Shown here piece after piece: positions 28,622 through 37,254 of a DNA stretch of 64,000 bases (its first letter is position 1; the number at the start of each line of letters is the position of its first letter). The stretch comes from an uncultured Paracoccaceae bacterium (GTDB lineage Bacteria; Pseudomonadota; Alphaproteobacteria; Rhodobacterales; Rhodobacteraceae). The stretch covers positions 313,693 to 377,692 of the forward strand of contig CATOSB010000012.1 of NCBI GenBank assembly GCA_951812305.1. Reading direction: 5' to 3'. The position numbers and the translations under genes were made by a program. A model generated the notes under the pieces. The model was not told where the DNA came from, made no database searches, and saw only the letters and a list, made by a program, of their open reading frames with translations.

Positions 28622-29115
28622 ATGGCAGAAACAACAACAGACGCCTCGATCGTTCTTTGGGGTCGGAAAGTCGCTGCTGTGTCGTGGGTCGAAGCAGATG
28701 GCTATGCTGTCTTTCAGTATGATCCAGAGTTTGCAACCTCGGGGATCGAATTGTCCCCTCTTGTTATGCCATTAGGCCCAGACCCCTACTCGTTCCCGGC
28801 ATTGCCCAAGCCAACGTTCAAGGGTTTGCCAGGATTGTTGGCTGATGCCTTGCCTGACAAGTACGGCGATCGTCTCATCAACACATGGCTGGCGGAACAA
28901 GGGCGAACGCCTGAAAGCCTCAATTCCGTTGAGCGTCTCTGCTACGTCGGTCGACGTGGCATGGGAGCGCTCGAATTCAGACCGGCCGTTGGCGGGTATG
29001 GACGCAAGCCATCTAAGGTGGATGTCTCCAACCTGGTTCGGCTTGCAAACTTGGTTCTCGATGAAAAGGCGAGCCTTCAAGGCGTCCTGGCTGGAGAAAA
29101 CGATCTCGCCGCAAT
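28622..29115 (+). pseudogene. hipA: HipA toxin, truncated by IS3-type insertion
   Basis: The first 165 residues of a HipA-family serine kinase: the N-subdomain-1 like start (MAETTTDASIVLWGRKVAAVSWVE) and the conserved FKGLPGLLADALPDKYGDRLIN and GRRGMGALEFRP segments. After LAGENDLAAI the sequence changes at 29116 to an IS3-type end. The kinase core and catalytic loop are missing, and no remaining part was found in the window. The toxin must be inactive. Confidence 0.85.
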
Positions 29116-29221
29116 TGAACCGCCCCGGGTTTACCGGAGGGTAAAACACTCCAAAGGTGAGCCCTATGACAAAGAGACCACATACCCCCGCCTATCCTGC
29201 GGAGCTGCGTGAACGCGGCGT
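29116..29221 (+). mobile_element. IS3-family 5' end with OrfA start
   Basis: Starts TGAACCGCCCCGGGTTTACC, then the ATG at 29166 opens MTKRPHTPAYPAELRERGV, an IS3 OrfA N-terminus. It is cut after about 17 codons by the IS110 element. The right part of this IS3 copy is not visible beyond the IS110 block. Confidence 0.75.
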
Positions 29222-30169
29222 CATGAAAAGACACCGGGAGAATCCTTAGACCAGATGAGCGTTTTGCGTCGGGCGCAATGCCTGTGGTTTTCTCGACGAA
29301 GATGGACTTGTTCGAAGGAGGAAACACGAATGAACAAAACAGTTTACGTTGGTCTTGACGTTCATAAAGACACGATTGCGGTGGCCATTGCAGATGAAGG
29401 GCGGCGGGGCGAGATGCGCTTCTTCGGGACCATCACCAGTTCCGCTGATTCTGTTTTGCGCCTGACCAAACAGCTGACGGCGGCGGGCAACAGGCCAAGC
29501 TTCTGCTATGAAGCAGGCCCTTGTGGTTACGGACTGTACCGCCATCTCACCACGCTCGGATTTGAGTGTGCCGTTGTCGCGCCCGCACTGATCCCGCGCA
29601 AGGCGGGCGACAAGGTCAAGACCGACCGGCGCGACGCTGAAATGCTGGCGCGGCTCTGGCGGGGGTCCATTAGGGCTCAGTGCAAAATACCCCTTTAAGC
29701 CCTCTGGTCCCTTTGCAGTGTGCGATAGACGGTCGCTCTTGAAACGGAGAATATCTCGGCAAGATCACTGATCGAATGGTCGCCGGTTTCGTGCATCTTC
29801 AAAAGCTCTTTCTGTTGTTTTTCAGTAAGTTTTGGCTTCTTTCCTCGCATTTTGCCCTTTGCCTTGGCGATGGCCATGCCTTCCCTGGTGCGCATTTTGA
29901 GCAGATCTGCTTCGAACTCCGCGAAGGTGGCGACGATGTTGAAGAACATCTTTCCCATCGGATCACTGGGATCGTAGACCGCTGTCCCCAAGGCAAGCCT
30001 CACGCCTTTGGTTTCGAGTTGGTCGCTGATGACCCGAACGTCTGGAACCGATCGTGCAAGGCGATCAAGCTTCGTTACGACCAGGATGTCGCCTTTGCGC
30101 ACGGCGGCCAGCGCCTGTTCAAGTCCGGGCCGCTCCCGGTTGGTGCCAGTCAATCCGTGATCCGTATAA

Positions 30170-31338
30170 TACCAAGGGTGCTTCAAAATGACTCAGCTAT
30201 GGATTTTGGGTACCGCCTGAGGTGCTGAGGTGATTCAAGATTGGCAAAGGAGACCACCGATGCCAGCCAGGATACCGATGCGAGCCGATTTTACCGCCAA
30301 TGATCTGCGCAAGCTTGCCGCAGAGAGTTCTGATGCCCGGCAGAGCCGACGGCTTTTGTCGCTTGCCGCTATCGCCGATGGCATGTCGCGTGGGGCTGCG
30401 GCCCGCATTGGCGGGATGGACCGGCAAACGCTCAGGGACTGGGTGCTCCGTTTCAACGCTGATGGTCCAGCGGGGCTGCTGGATCGGCAGCGAGGAGGCT
30501 CGCGATCCCGCCTTGACAATGCGCAACTGGATGAACTGGCGGCTCTTGTCGAGACCGGTCCTGATCCTGAAAAGGACGGTGTCGTCCGCTGGCGGCGGGT
30601 CGATTTGAAGAATGTGATCAAGGCGCGTTTTGGCGTCGACTATCACGAGCGCCATGTGGGGCAGATTCTGCACAATCTGGGCTTTTCCCACATCAGCGCA
30701 CGCCCTCAGCACCCGGGGCAGGACGTGCAGGTCATTGAGGATTTCAAAAAAACTTCGGCGACAATCTGAAGGAGACGCTTCAGGGGGTGCCGCCGGACAA
30801 ACCCGTCGAAATCTGGTTCCAGGACGAGATGCGTCTCGGTCAGAAGAACACCCGCGTCCGCCAGTGGGCACGCAAGGGCACACGGCCCCGCCAGCCCGCC
30901 GATCAGCGTTACCAAAATGCGTATCTTTTTGGCGCCATCTGCCCCGAACGCGGCACCGGCGCGGCGATCATGATGCCAGCAGCCGACACCTATGCGATGC
31001 AGCGCCACCTGGAAGAAATCAGCAAAATTGTCTCCGATGGCGCCCACGCCGTCATCCTCATGGACCAAGCCGGCTGGCACACGACATCCGCTCTGGAAAT
31101 CCCGCAAAACCTGTCGCTCATGTTTCTGCCGCCCAAATCACCAGAGCTGAATCCAACCGAAAACATTTGGCAATATCTCCGCCAGACATGGCTCGCAAAC
31201 CGGACGTTCGACACATATGACGCGATTCTCGACGCGGGGTGCGAGGCCTGGAACAACCTCATCGCAAGACCGCAAACCATCACATCCATCGCAAGCCGCA
31301 ACTGGGCGAAAGTCGGTCAGATTGAATAACCCTTGGTA
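30170..31338 (+). mobile_element. IS630-family insertion sequence, 1169 bp, different subgroup
   Basis: Inverted ends TACCAAGGGT and ACCCTTGGTA. The surrounding TA-rich target has a short (2-4 bp) duplication whose exact limit is ambiguous. It lies inside tnpR. Its protein is only distantly like the IS630 copies A and B. Confidence 0.88.
30260..31329 (+). CDS. IS630 transposase with programmed -1 frameshift site
   Basis: The start is ATG 30260 (MPARIPMRADFTANDLRKLA), with AAAGGAG 7 bases upstream. Frame 1 (helix-turn-helix, winged part) ends at 30769. The heptamer A AAA AAC at 30747-30753 permits a -1 shift into FGDNLKETLQGVPPDKPVEIWF. The DDE domain that follows has WFQDEMRLGQ (Asp), VILMDQAGWH (Asp) and LPPKSPELNPTENIWQYLR (Glu). 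The shifted product is about 355 aa and ends GQIE. Confidence 0.88.
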
Positions 31339-31439
31339 TAAATGCGGTCGTCCTGAACCCCGAGATCACTCAACGCTTGCCGCTGCGCAGTCAAGTCCTG
31401 ACTGTAGGTTGAGCAGCGTGCATATCCGATCTTTTCCAT

Positions 31440-31634
31440 TGGCTCACTGTACGTTTGACCCACCTTCACTGCAACTTTTATCGGACCAGCTATTTGCGAC
31501 GATCTGAGGCCTTGGTTTTATGGGAGGGGAAACTGGGATCTGACCTGTGCGCTGAAGGTACGTCTATCGGACGGGCGAAAACATGAACGAAGGCCTCGGA
31601 TCTGCCCCTCAACGCTTCTCTGAAAAGGTAACGT
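31440..31634. promoter_or_regulatory. Probable res site and divergent promoters of the Tn3 transposon
   Basis: 195 bp between the divergent tnpR start and tnpA ATG. In Tn3-family elements this interval holds the res recombination sites and both promoters. I see no clean set of resolvase half-sites by eye, so this rests on position. Confidence 0.5.
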
Positions 31635-34541
31635 ATGGCCCACAGAACTGTTCTGACGAAACGTCAGCGTGATGCTCTCTTCACCCTGCCCACCGACAGG
31701 GCATCGCTGGAATACCACTACACGCTTGCGGATGATGACATCGCGTACATCAAAACGCGCAGGCGACCACAAAACCAGATCGGCTTTGCCCTTCAGCTTT
31801 GTGCCTTTCGCTATCCAGGACGGTTTCTGAAGTCAGGTGAGGTGATCCCGGAGGCCGTATCCGCTTACATTGCGGCCCAACTCGGGCTGAAGGCCAAGGA
31901 TCTTTTGCCATACGCAAATCGCGCCAACACCAGACATGAACACCTCGGCGCGTTGCGTAAGATCTATGGCTACAAGACCTTCACCGGCAAACGTGTGAAG
32001 CAAATGACGGCATGGTTAGACCAGCAAGCCGAGGCAGCCGGATCTGGTGAAGGGCTGGTGCGGGATTTTGTTGAAGAATGCCGGGCGCGGCAGATCATCC
32101 TGCCGGGTGTCACGATGATTGAGAGGCTCTGTGCCGATGCTCTTGTGGCAGCCGAGCGGCGGATCGAGAACCGGATTGCCGCGCGTCTGGAGAGCCCATT
32201 GCGCCGTCGCCTCGACGACCTGCTCGGCGCGGCTGCAAACGGTTGGCAGAGCGTGTTTTTGTGGCTGCGCGGTTTTGAGGCCGGCAAGAACACGGCCGAT
32301 ATAAACCGCCTGCTTGACCGGGTGGAAACCCTCAAGGAAATTGAGCTGTCGCCAGACATACTCGATGACATCCCACCCCACCGGGTCAAGATGCTGCGCC
32401 GTCAGGGCGAGCGCTACTTCACGGGCGATTTGCAGGACATCAGCAGTAATCGCCGCCTTGCCATTCTGGCCACCTGTGTCGTCGAATGGGCCGCGTCCAT
32501 TGCCGATACCGTTGTCGAAACCCACGATCGGATCGTGGGCAAGACCTGGCGGGAGGCGAAGAAAATCAGCGCGATGCACTTCGAACAGGCACAGGCTGAT
32601 ATTGCCAGCACACTGGTCGGGTTCCAATCTCTGGGCACGACATTGTTGATGGCCCGGGGCGATGAGGCCGCCCTGGGCGGTGCCGTCGATGCATCCAGCG
32701 GGTGGGATGGTTTGGAAACTCTTGTGGCGATGGCGACCCAGTTGATCAAACCTGCCATGGCCGAGCCGATGGATCACATCGAGAAGGCGTTTCACAGCTT
32801 CAAGCTCTATGGCAAACGCATGTTAAGGGCTCTGGATATCCGAGGTGCCACCGTGGCCCAACCGCTGCTCGACGCCGCGGCGGTCATCCGGGAGGGCGCA
32901 GACATCACAACCAAATCGCGGGCCTTTCTGCCCGCCCGATCAAAGTGGGACAAGCAACTGCGCAAGCCCGACACCAATGAGGAGCGGCTTTGGATCGTGG
33001 CGGTGATGTTCCGCCTTCAGGAGGCCTTTCGGTCCAATGATATCTGGCTGGATCACGCCCGCCGATATGCCGATGACAGGAAACTTCTGGTGCCGCTGGA
33101 AGCCGCAAAGACGATGCCGGGGCTTGATCTACCGCTGGATCCAGAGGTTTGGATTGAGGATCGAAAGCGCCGGTTGCAGGATGGCTTCGAGCGGCTTGCG
33201 GCAGCTGTCAGGACCGGCACTCTTCCCAATGGCATTATCGAAGACGGCCAGTTGCGTATCGAGCGTCTGAAAGCTGATGTCCCGGAGGAAGCGGGCCCAC
33301 TGGTTCTCGATCTGTACCAGCGGATGCCACATGCGAAAGTCACTGAAATCCTGCAGGACGTGGCAGAAGCCACCGGCTTCACGGACGCGTTCATCCATTT
33401 ACGCTCCGGCGCGCCTTGCAGGGATATCATCGGGCTGCTGACCGTGCTTCTCGCGGAAGGGCTGAACGTGGGTTTGAGCAAGATGGCCGAAGCCACCACC
33501 GGCTATAAGTATTCCCAGTTGGCCCGCCTGTCGCGCTGGCATGTCGAAAGCGATGCGATCAACGAGGCGCTGGCGATCGTGTTGGACGCGCAGTCCAAAC
33601 TTCCCATGGCGCAATACTGGGGGTCGGGTCAAACCTCCTCCAGCGACGGGCAGTTCTTCCCGACCACGCGCCAGGGGGAGGCCATGAACCTCATCAACGC
33701 CAAGTACAACAACCAGGTGCCGGGGCTGAAAGCCTACGTACACGTTTCTGACCAATTTGGCCCATACTGGGTCAATTCGATCCCCGCCACGGTGAACGAG
33801 GCGCCGTACACTCTGGACGGATTGTGCCTGAGCGAGGTTGGCAAACGGATCAAAGAACACTACGCCGACACGGGTGGGTTCACCGATCTCGTATTCGCCG
33901 CCTTCGCGCTCCTGGGCTATCGCTTCATTCCCCGTATTCGCGACCTGAAATCCAAGCGGTTCTACGTCTTTGATCTCAAAAGCGTTCCGAAAGAGCTCAA
34001 GTCCCTGATCGGCGGCAAGGTCCGGGAACAGACCTTCATCGACAACTGGGGCGATGTGCTGAGATGCACGGCCACGATGCGGTCAGGCAAGGTGCCGCCA
34101 AGCCAGATCCTCAGGCGATTGTCAGCCCGCCCACGCAAAAACGATCTGGCCATCGTGATGCGGGAAATCGGACAGATCGAACGGACACTGTTCATCATCG
34201 AATGGGCGCTCGATATGGACATGCAGCGCCGCTCAACTGTCGGGCTGAACAAAGGCGAAGCACACCATGCGCTGAAGGATGCCTTGTGGATCGGTCGCCA
34301 TGGTGAAATCCGGGATCGGACCACAGAAAGCCAGCACTTCCGCATGGCCGGCCTGAACCTGCTCACGGCAATTATCATCTACTGGAACACGGTCCATCTC
34401 GGCAAAGCCGTCATGCAGCGCAAGCGGGAGGGACTGGAAACGCCAGAACATCTGCTCCGGCATATCTCACCGCTCGGCTGGGAACACATTCTGCTCATTG
34501 GCCAATACATCTGGCGTAAAATGACGCCTGAAATCGCTTAA
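31635..34541 (+). CDS. tnpA: Tn3-family transposase TnpA, 968 aa
   Basis: Full-length replicative transposase. The N-terminal DUF4158-type DNA-binding part reads LTKRQRDALFTLPTDRASLE, then YIKTRRRPQNQIGFALQLCAFRYPGRF. The C-terminal DDE domain contains SSSDGQFF (Asp), KAYVHVSDQFGPYW (Asp) and GLNKGEAHHALKDALWIGRHGEIRDRT (Glu). It ends 33 bp before the right inverted repeat tip. AAAAGG stands 8 bases before the ATG. No lesion seen, so it can probably form cointegrates. Confidence 0.95.
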   Translation: MAHRTVLTKRQRDALFTLPTDRASLEYHYTLADDDIAYIKTRRRPQNQIGFALQLCAFRYPGRFLKSGEVIPEAVSAYIAAQLGLKAKDLLPYANRANTRHEHLGALRKIYGYKTFTGKRVKQMTAWLDQQAEAAGSGEGLVRDFVEECRARQIILPGVTMIERLCADALVAAERRIENRIAARLESPLRRRLDDLLGAAANGWQSVFLWLRGFEAGKNTADINRLLDRVETLKEIELSPDILDDIPPHRVKMLRRQGERYFTGDLQDISSNRRLAILATCVVEWAASIADTVVETHDRIVGKTWREAKKISAMHFEQAQADIASTLVGFQSLGTTLLMARGDEAALGGAVDASSGWDGLETLVAMATQLIKPAMAEPMDHIEKAFHSFKLYGKRMLRALDIRGATVAQPLLDAAAVIREGADITTKSRAFLPARSKWDKQLRKPDTNEERLWIVAVMFRLQEAFRSNDIWLDHARRYADDRKLLVPLEAAKTMPGLDLPLDPEVWIEDRKRRLQDGFERLAAAVRTGTLPNGIIEDGQLRIERLKADVPEEAGPLVLDLYQRMPHAKVTEILQDVAEATGFTDAFIHLRSGAPCRDIIGLLTVLLAEGLNVGLSKMAEATTGYKYSQLARLSRWHVESDAINEALAIVLDAQSKLPMAQYWGSGQTSSSDGQFFPTTRQGEAMNLINAKYNNQVPGLKAYVHVSDQFGPYWVNSIPATVNEAPYTLDGLCLSEVGKRIKEHYADTGGFTDLVFAAFALLGYRFIPRIRDLKSKRFYVFDLKSVPKELKSLIGGKVREQTFIDNWGDVLRCTATMRSGKVPPSQILRRLSARPRKNDLAIVMREIGQIERTLFIIEWALDMDMQRRSTVGLNKGEAHHALKDALWIGRHGEIRDRTTESQHFRMAGLNLLTAIIIYWNTVHLGKAVMQRKREGLETPEHLLRHISPLGWEHILLIGQYIWRKMTPEIA

Positions 34542-35220
34542 AGGGGTATTTTGCACTGAGCCCTAATGGACCCCTGGCGGGCCGGTGAACTCACCCCCAT
34601 CTGGACACCGGACGAGGAACAGGAGGCCATGCGCGATCTGATCCGCACGCGCAAGCAGGCGACGGATGCCGTGAAGGGTGCCAAGCAGCAATTGCTCAGC
34701 TTTCTCTTGCGTCATGGGCTGCGCTATCAGAATGGCAGCTATTGGACGAAGCGGCATCGCCGATGGCTGGCAGAACTGCGCCGCTTCCCCTTTTCTCACC
34801 AGCAACTGGCCTTCGAGGAACTGAAGCGCGCTGTTGATCAGGCCGAAGCTCGGGTGGCCACCCTGGACCAGGCGATTGAAGAGGCGATTCAGACCTGGCG
34901 CTTCGCTCCTGTCGTCGATGCCCTCCGTGCGCTGCGCGGGGTGAACACGACCATCGCTGCCACCGTGGTGGCAGAGACCGGCGACATCACCCGCTTTGAG
35001 AACCCGCGTCAGCTGATGGCATGGCTTGGACTGGTGCCAACCGAACATTCCAGTGGTAACACAACGCGGCGGGGGCGTCTGACCAAGACCGGCAATGCCC
35101 TGGCCCGGACGATGCTGGTGGAGGCGAGCTGGTCCTATCGTCACCCGCCGAAGGAGGGGCAACCCTACCTGAAGCGCTCGGCACACCTGCCGCAGGAGAT
35201 CAAGGATATCGGCTGGAAGG

Positions 35221-36415
35221 CCAGGGCAATCGCGCTTCAGAAGCCTTGGATGAGGGTTTTGAGGAAGTCATTGCTCCAGCCTGCCTTTTTGAACTTCCCA
35301 CGGTTTGAGCCTTTTGCGGGATTTGCCTTGATGATGTTCAAAGCGATGCGCCTCAAGGCGGCGAAGTTGGCTGGCGCGTGATCTTTTCGTGCGCGGTGCT
35401 GATCATCGTTCATCACCACGTCGAGAGACCAATGCAAACTGTTCTCGATCTGCCAGTGACCACGGATCAGAGAAGCGGCAACTTGAGCCGAGGGACATTT
35501 GGAGAGGAGGTAAATCCGCTCTGACCGGTTTGTTTTGTCATCTGCTGCTCGCTCAGAAACGACGTGGACGAAGGCTTGTAGATGCGGCCAGTTATGGATG
35601 TCCGTGAGATACTGCGGCACATTATAGACGCGATATGACCGCTCCTCGATGCGGCCGTGGTCAGCGTCGACCGTGTCATATTTATCAATGTAATCAGTAC
35701 CCTGATCGTCAACAAAGGCCCGTACATCAGCCAGCATGTCGCCCTGGTTGCCCTTGAGCTGCAAGCAATATTCGCCGCCCGCCTGCACGATCAATTCGCA
35801 GGTCTCTCTCTGGCAGTGCAGCGCATCAGCGGTGATGGTGATGCCACGGATATCAAGCATCCCGATCAGGTCGCGCAGCGCCAGTATCTCGCCGCCGCCC
35901 CTGGCGCTTTCTGCGATGCCCAGGCTCAGGCGCGCGCCATGGGCAAAGGCGGTCACGATGTTCATGTTCGACTGCCCGGCGGCCTTGTCAAAGCTGCGCC
36001 GCATCTCTTTGCCATCGATAGCGATTGCCGGCTCATCTCCAGCCTTGACCGCAAAGTCAGTGCGAAACTTGTCGAAAAAGGCCTGAAAGCTCGACGGCTT
36101 CATAAGGCGGAAGAGCCGCGAATACGCGTCATGGCAGGGAATGCCGTGGGGCAATTCGAGAAACTCTCGCAGGAAATCCTCCTTCATATGCCCGAAAAGC
36201 TCCATGTCGACCGCCGTCTCACCGCCGCACAGCGCGCACAAAAGGCTGATCGTCATGAGATCGCAGAAATTGTGACGCGGGGCATTGCCACCCCGAGGAT
36301 CGTCCATGTCGTTGAAATAGCTGGTCAATATAGGCATCTCAAAACTCCATCAAGTGATGAAGCCTCAAGAATCCAATTTCCAACCACAGTCAAACTTCAA
36401 GCGCGATTCCCCTGG
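35221..36415 (-). mobile_element. ISAs1-family insertion sequence, 1195 bp
   Basis: Inverted ends CCAGGGCAATCGCGCTTCA and, inward from 36415, CCAGGGGAATCGCGCTTGA. The 8-bp target duplication CTGGAAGG is at 35213-35220 and 36416-36423. It interrupts the 3' part of the IS110 transposase gene. Confidence 0.93.
35237..36337 (-). CDS. ISAs1-family transposase, 366 aa
   Basis: Transposase of the ISAs1 (H-repeat) family. Marker segments are the N-terminal DPRGGNAPRHNFCDLMTISLLCALCG, the Asp sites AIAIDGKEMRRS and ITADALHCQRE, LKGNQGDM, and the C-terminal RGHWQIENSLHWSLDVVMNDDQHR with the expected Glu. Length is typical. The frame fills the element and is intact. Confidence 0.93.
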   Translation of the reverse strand: MPILTSYFNDMDDPRGGNAPRHNFCDLMTISLLCALCGGETAVDMELFGHMKEDFLREFLELPHGIPCHDAYSRLFRLMKPSSFQAFFDKFRTDFAVKAGDEPAIAIDGKEMRRSFDKAAGQSNMNIVTAFAHGARLSLGIAESARGGGEILALRDLIGMLDIRGITITADALHCQRETCELIVQAGGEYCLQLKGNQGDMLADVRAFVDDQGTDYIDKYDTVDADHGRIEERSYRVYNVPQYLTDIHNWPHLQAFVHVVSERAADDKTNRSERIYLLSKCPSAQVAASLIRGHWQIENSLHWSLDVVMNDDQHRARKDHAPANFAALRRIALNIIKANPAKGSNRGKFKKAGWSNDFLKTLIQGF

Positions 36416-36560
36416 CTGGAAGGCACAGACCCGGCTGTGCAAGCGGTTCCGGCACCTGTCGAACACCGGCAAACCTCAGCCGCGCGTGCTCGCCGCCATT
36501 GCGCGTGAGTTGGCTGGCTTCGTCCGGGACATCGCACGGAAAACGCCAGTGGCTGCGTGA

Positions 36561-36850
36561 CGTGATCCCCGGACTGCCTGTGCAGCACGCTGGAGATGGC
36601 GGCCAATGATAGGGAAACCCTCGGTGGACGCTGGGACGAATATCCGGTCTTGGAGAGAGGTCATCCCGCATCGAATATGGTCAGGCGGTATCCAATCCGC
36701 GGATGAGAGCATGATAACCATCGGTTCGGCCCACCGTCTCCAGCGCCTGCACAGGCTACAGATATTTTGACCATCCCGCACCAGCGGGGTAGATTAAGCG
36801 TGTCGAGAAAACCAAAAACGCTCATGAGAGCGCCCGATTCCGCCCCCTCC
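36561..36850 (+). ncRNA. Conserved IS110 non-coding end, candidate bridge RNA
   Basis: About 290 bp downstream of the IS110 transposase, without a gene, strongly similar to 15127-15420 and 16236-16530 after the other IS110 fragments (for example GAGATGGCGGCCAATGATAG, GCGGTATCCAATCCGCGGAT, GAGCATGATAACCATCGGTT). Non-coding ends of IS110-family elements encode the bridge RNA that guides target choice; it lies downstream of the gene in the IS1111 subgroup. The identification as such an RNA is inference from conservation and position. Confidence 0.5.
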
Positions 36851-37254
36851 GGTAATCGACCCCAAAGTCGCGCGACTTCGAAAACCAGAAATCGGAAGCC
36901 AGGATTGGCGTGCAGATTCTCAACCGAATGACCGGGCCTGGCCAGCCACGTTTCGAACGCACCGCCTGAATTCCGTCTCGGGTAGGGTGCGTTCCGAGCT
37001 CCAGAGTATCCGTGCAACAACGCCTCTCAAACACGTCCGATAAAAACATTATTGGACATGAATGAGACCAGCAGAGTGGGGCGGGTTAGGCGCTGTATTG
37101 TGGATTAAAGCGCCGCGCGCGAACGCCGGACATGCAGCGTTGCAGCCAGGCGCGGGCCGATATGCGTGCGCTTTTCATATGGTGCCGTCGGTGCGGCGGC
37201 GCAGACGGAGTCTTTGCGAAAGGCCGTAAGCCGTTTCGAAGACGTGGTTTTCGA
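36851..37254. other. Boundary region with no clear gene
   Basis: Between the IS110 end and the rpn-like gene. A short frame at about 36874-36966 encodes RDFENQKSEARIGVQILNRM then TGPGQPRFERTA and a stop. It looks like the tail of a lost protein that I cannot name. An imperfect palindrome TCCGATAAAAACATTATTGGA lies near 37039-37059. GC content rises sharply through this stretch into the right half. Confidence 0.4.

Larger units (their letters stand above)
29695..31439 (-). pseudogene. tnpR: Serine resolvase TnpR, split by IS630
   Basis: The N-terminal codons start at ATG 31439: MEKIGYARCSTYSQDLTAQR (catalytic Ser in ARCST), up to DDRIY at the IS border. The rest, from about 30169 to 29695, reads TDHGLTGTNRERPGLEQAL, then VVTKLDRLARSV, FNIVATFAEFEADLL and a C-terminal helix-turn-helix ISDLAEIFSVSRATVYRTL. 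Removing the IS and a 3-base duplicated stretch gives a normal 190-aa resolvase. As it stands the transposon cannot resolve cointegrates by itself. Confidence 0.92.
29662..34574 (+). mobile_element. Tn3-family transposon, 4913 bp
   Basis: Perfect inverted repeats of about 38-39 bp start GGGGTCCATTAGGGCTCAGT at 29662 and mirror at 34574. The 5-bp target duplication TGGCG lies at 29657-29661 and 34575-34579. It contains divergent tnpR (broken) and tnpA (intact) and no passenger gene. It inserted into the IS110 transposase gene. Confidence 0.95.
29330..36560 (+). pseudogene. IS110 transposase, split by two transposons
   Basis: Three pieces: 29330-29661, 34580-35220 and 36424-36560. Deleting the inserted elements and one copy of each target duplication gives 1110 bp, an exact 369-aa frame. 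The N-terminus shows the DEDD domain start (YVGLDVHKDTIAVAIA) and KTDRRDAEMLARLWRAGEL. The C-terminal part has the helix-hairpin-helix/serine region (LRGVNTTIAATVVAETGD, EHSSGNTTRRGRLTKTGNAL) and ends ARKTPVAA. GGAGG precedes the ATG. The gene was intact before the two insertions. Confidence 0.93.
29222..36850 (+). mobile_element. IS110-family element carrying Tn3 and ISAs1 insertions
   Basis: The left end lies roughly at 29222 (after the OrfA break) and the right end roughly at 36850, where similarity to the other IS110 remnants ends. Both borders are estimates, because this family lacks clear terminal repeats. The coding part is interrupted by a Tn3-family transposon (29662-34574) and by an ISAs1 element (35221-36415). 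A conserved non-coding tail follows the gene. Confidence 0.75.

Noticed and set aside
36874..36966. Short frame ending GQPRFERTA as a real gene tail
   Set aside because: Too short and no upstream partner; no family could be named with confidence.
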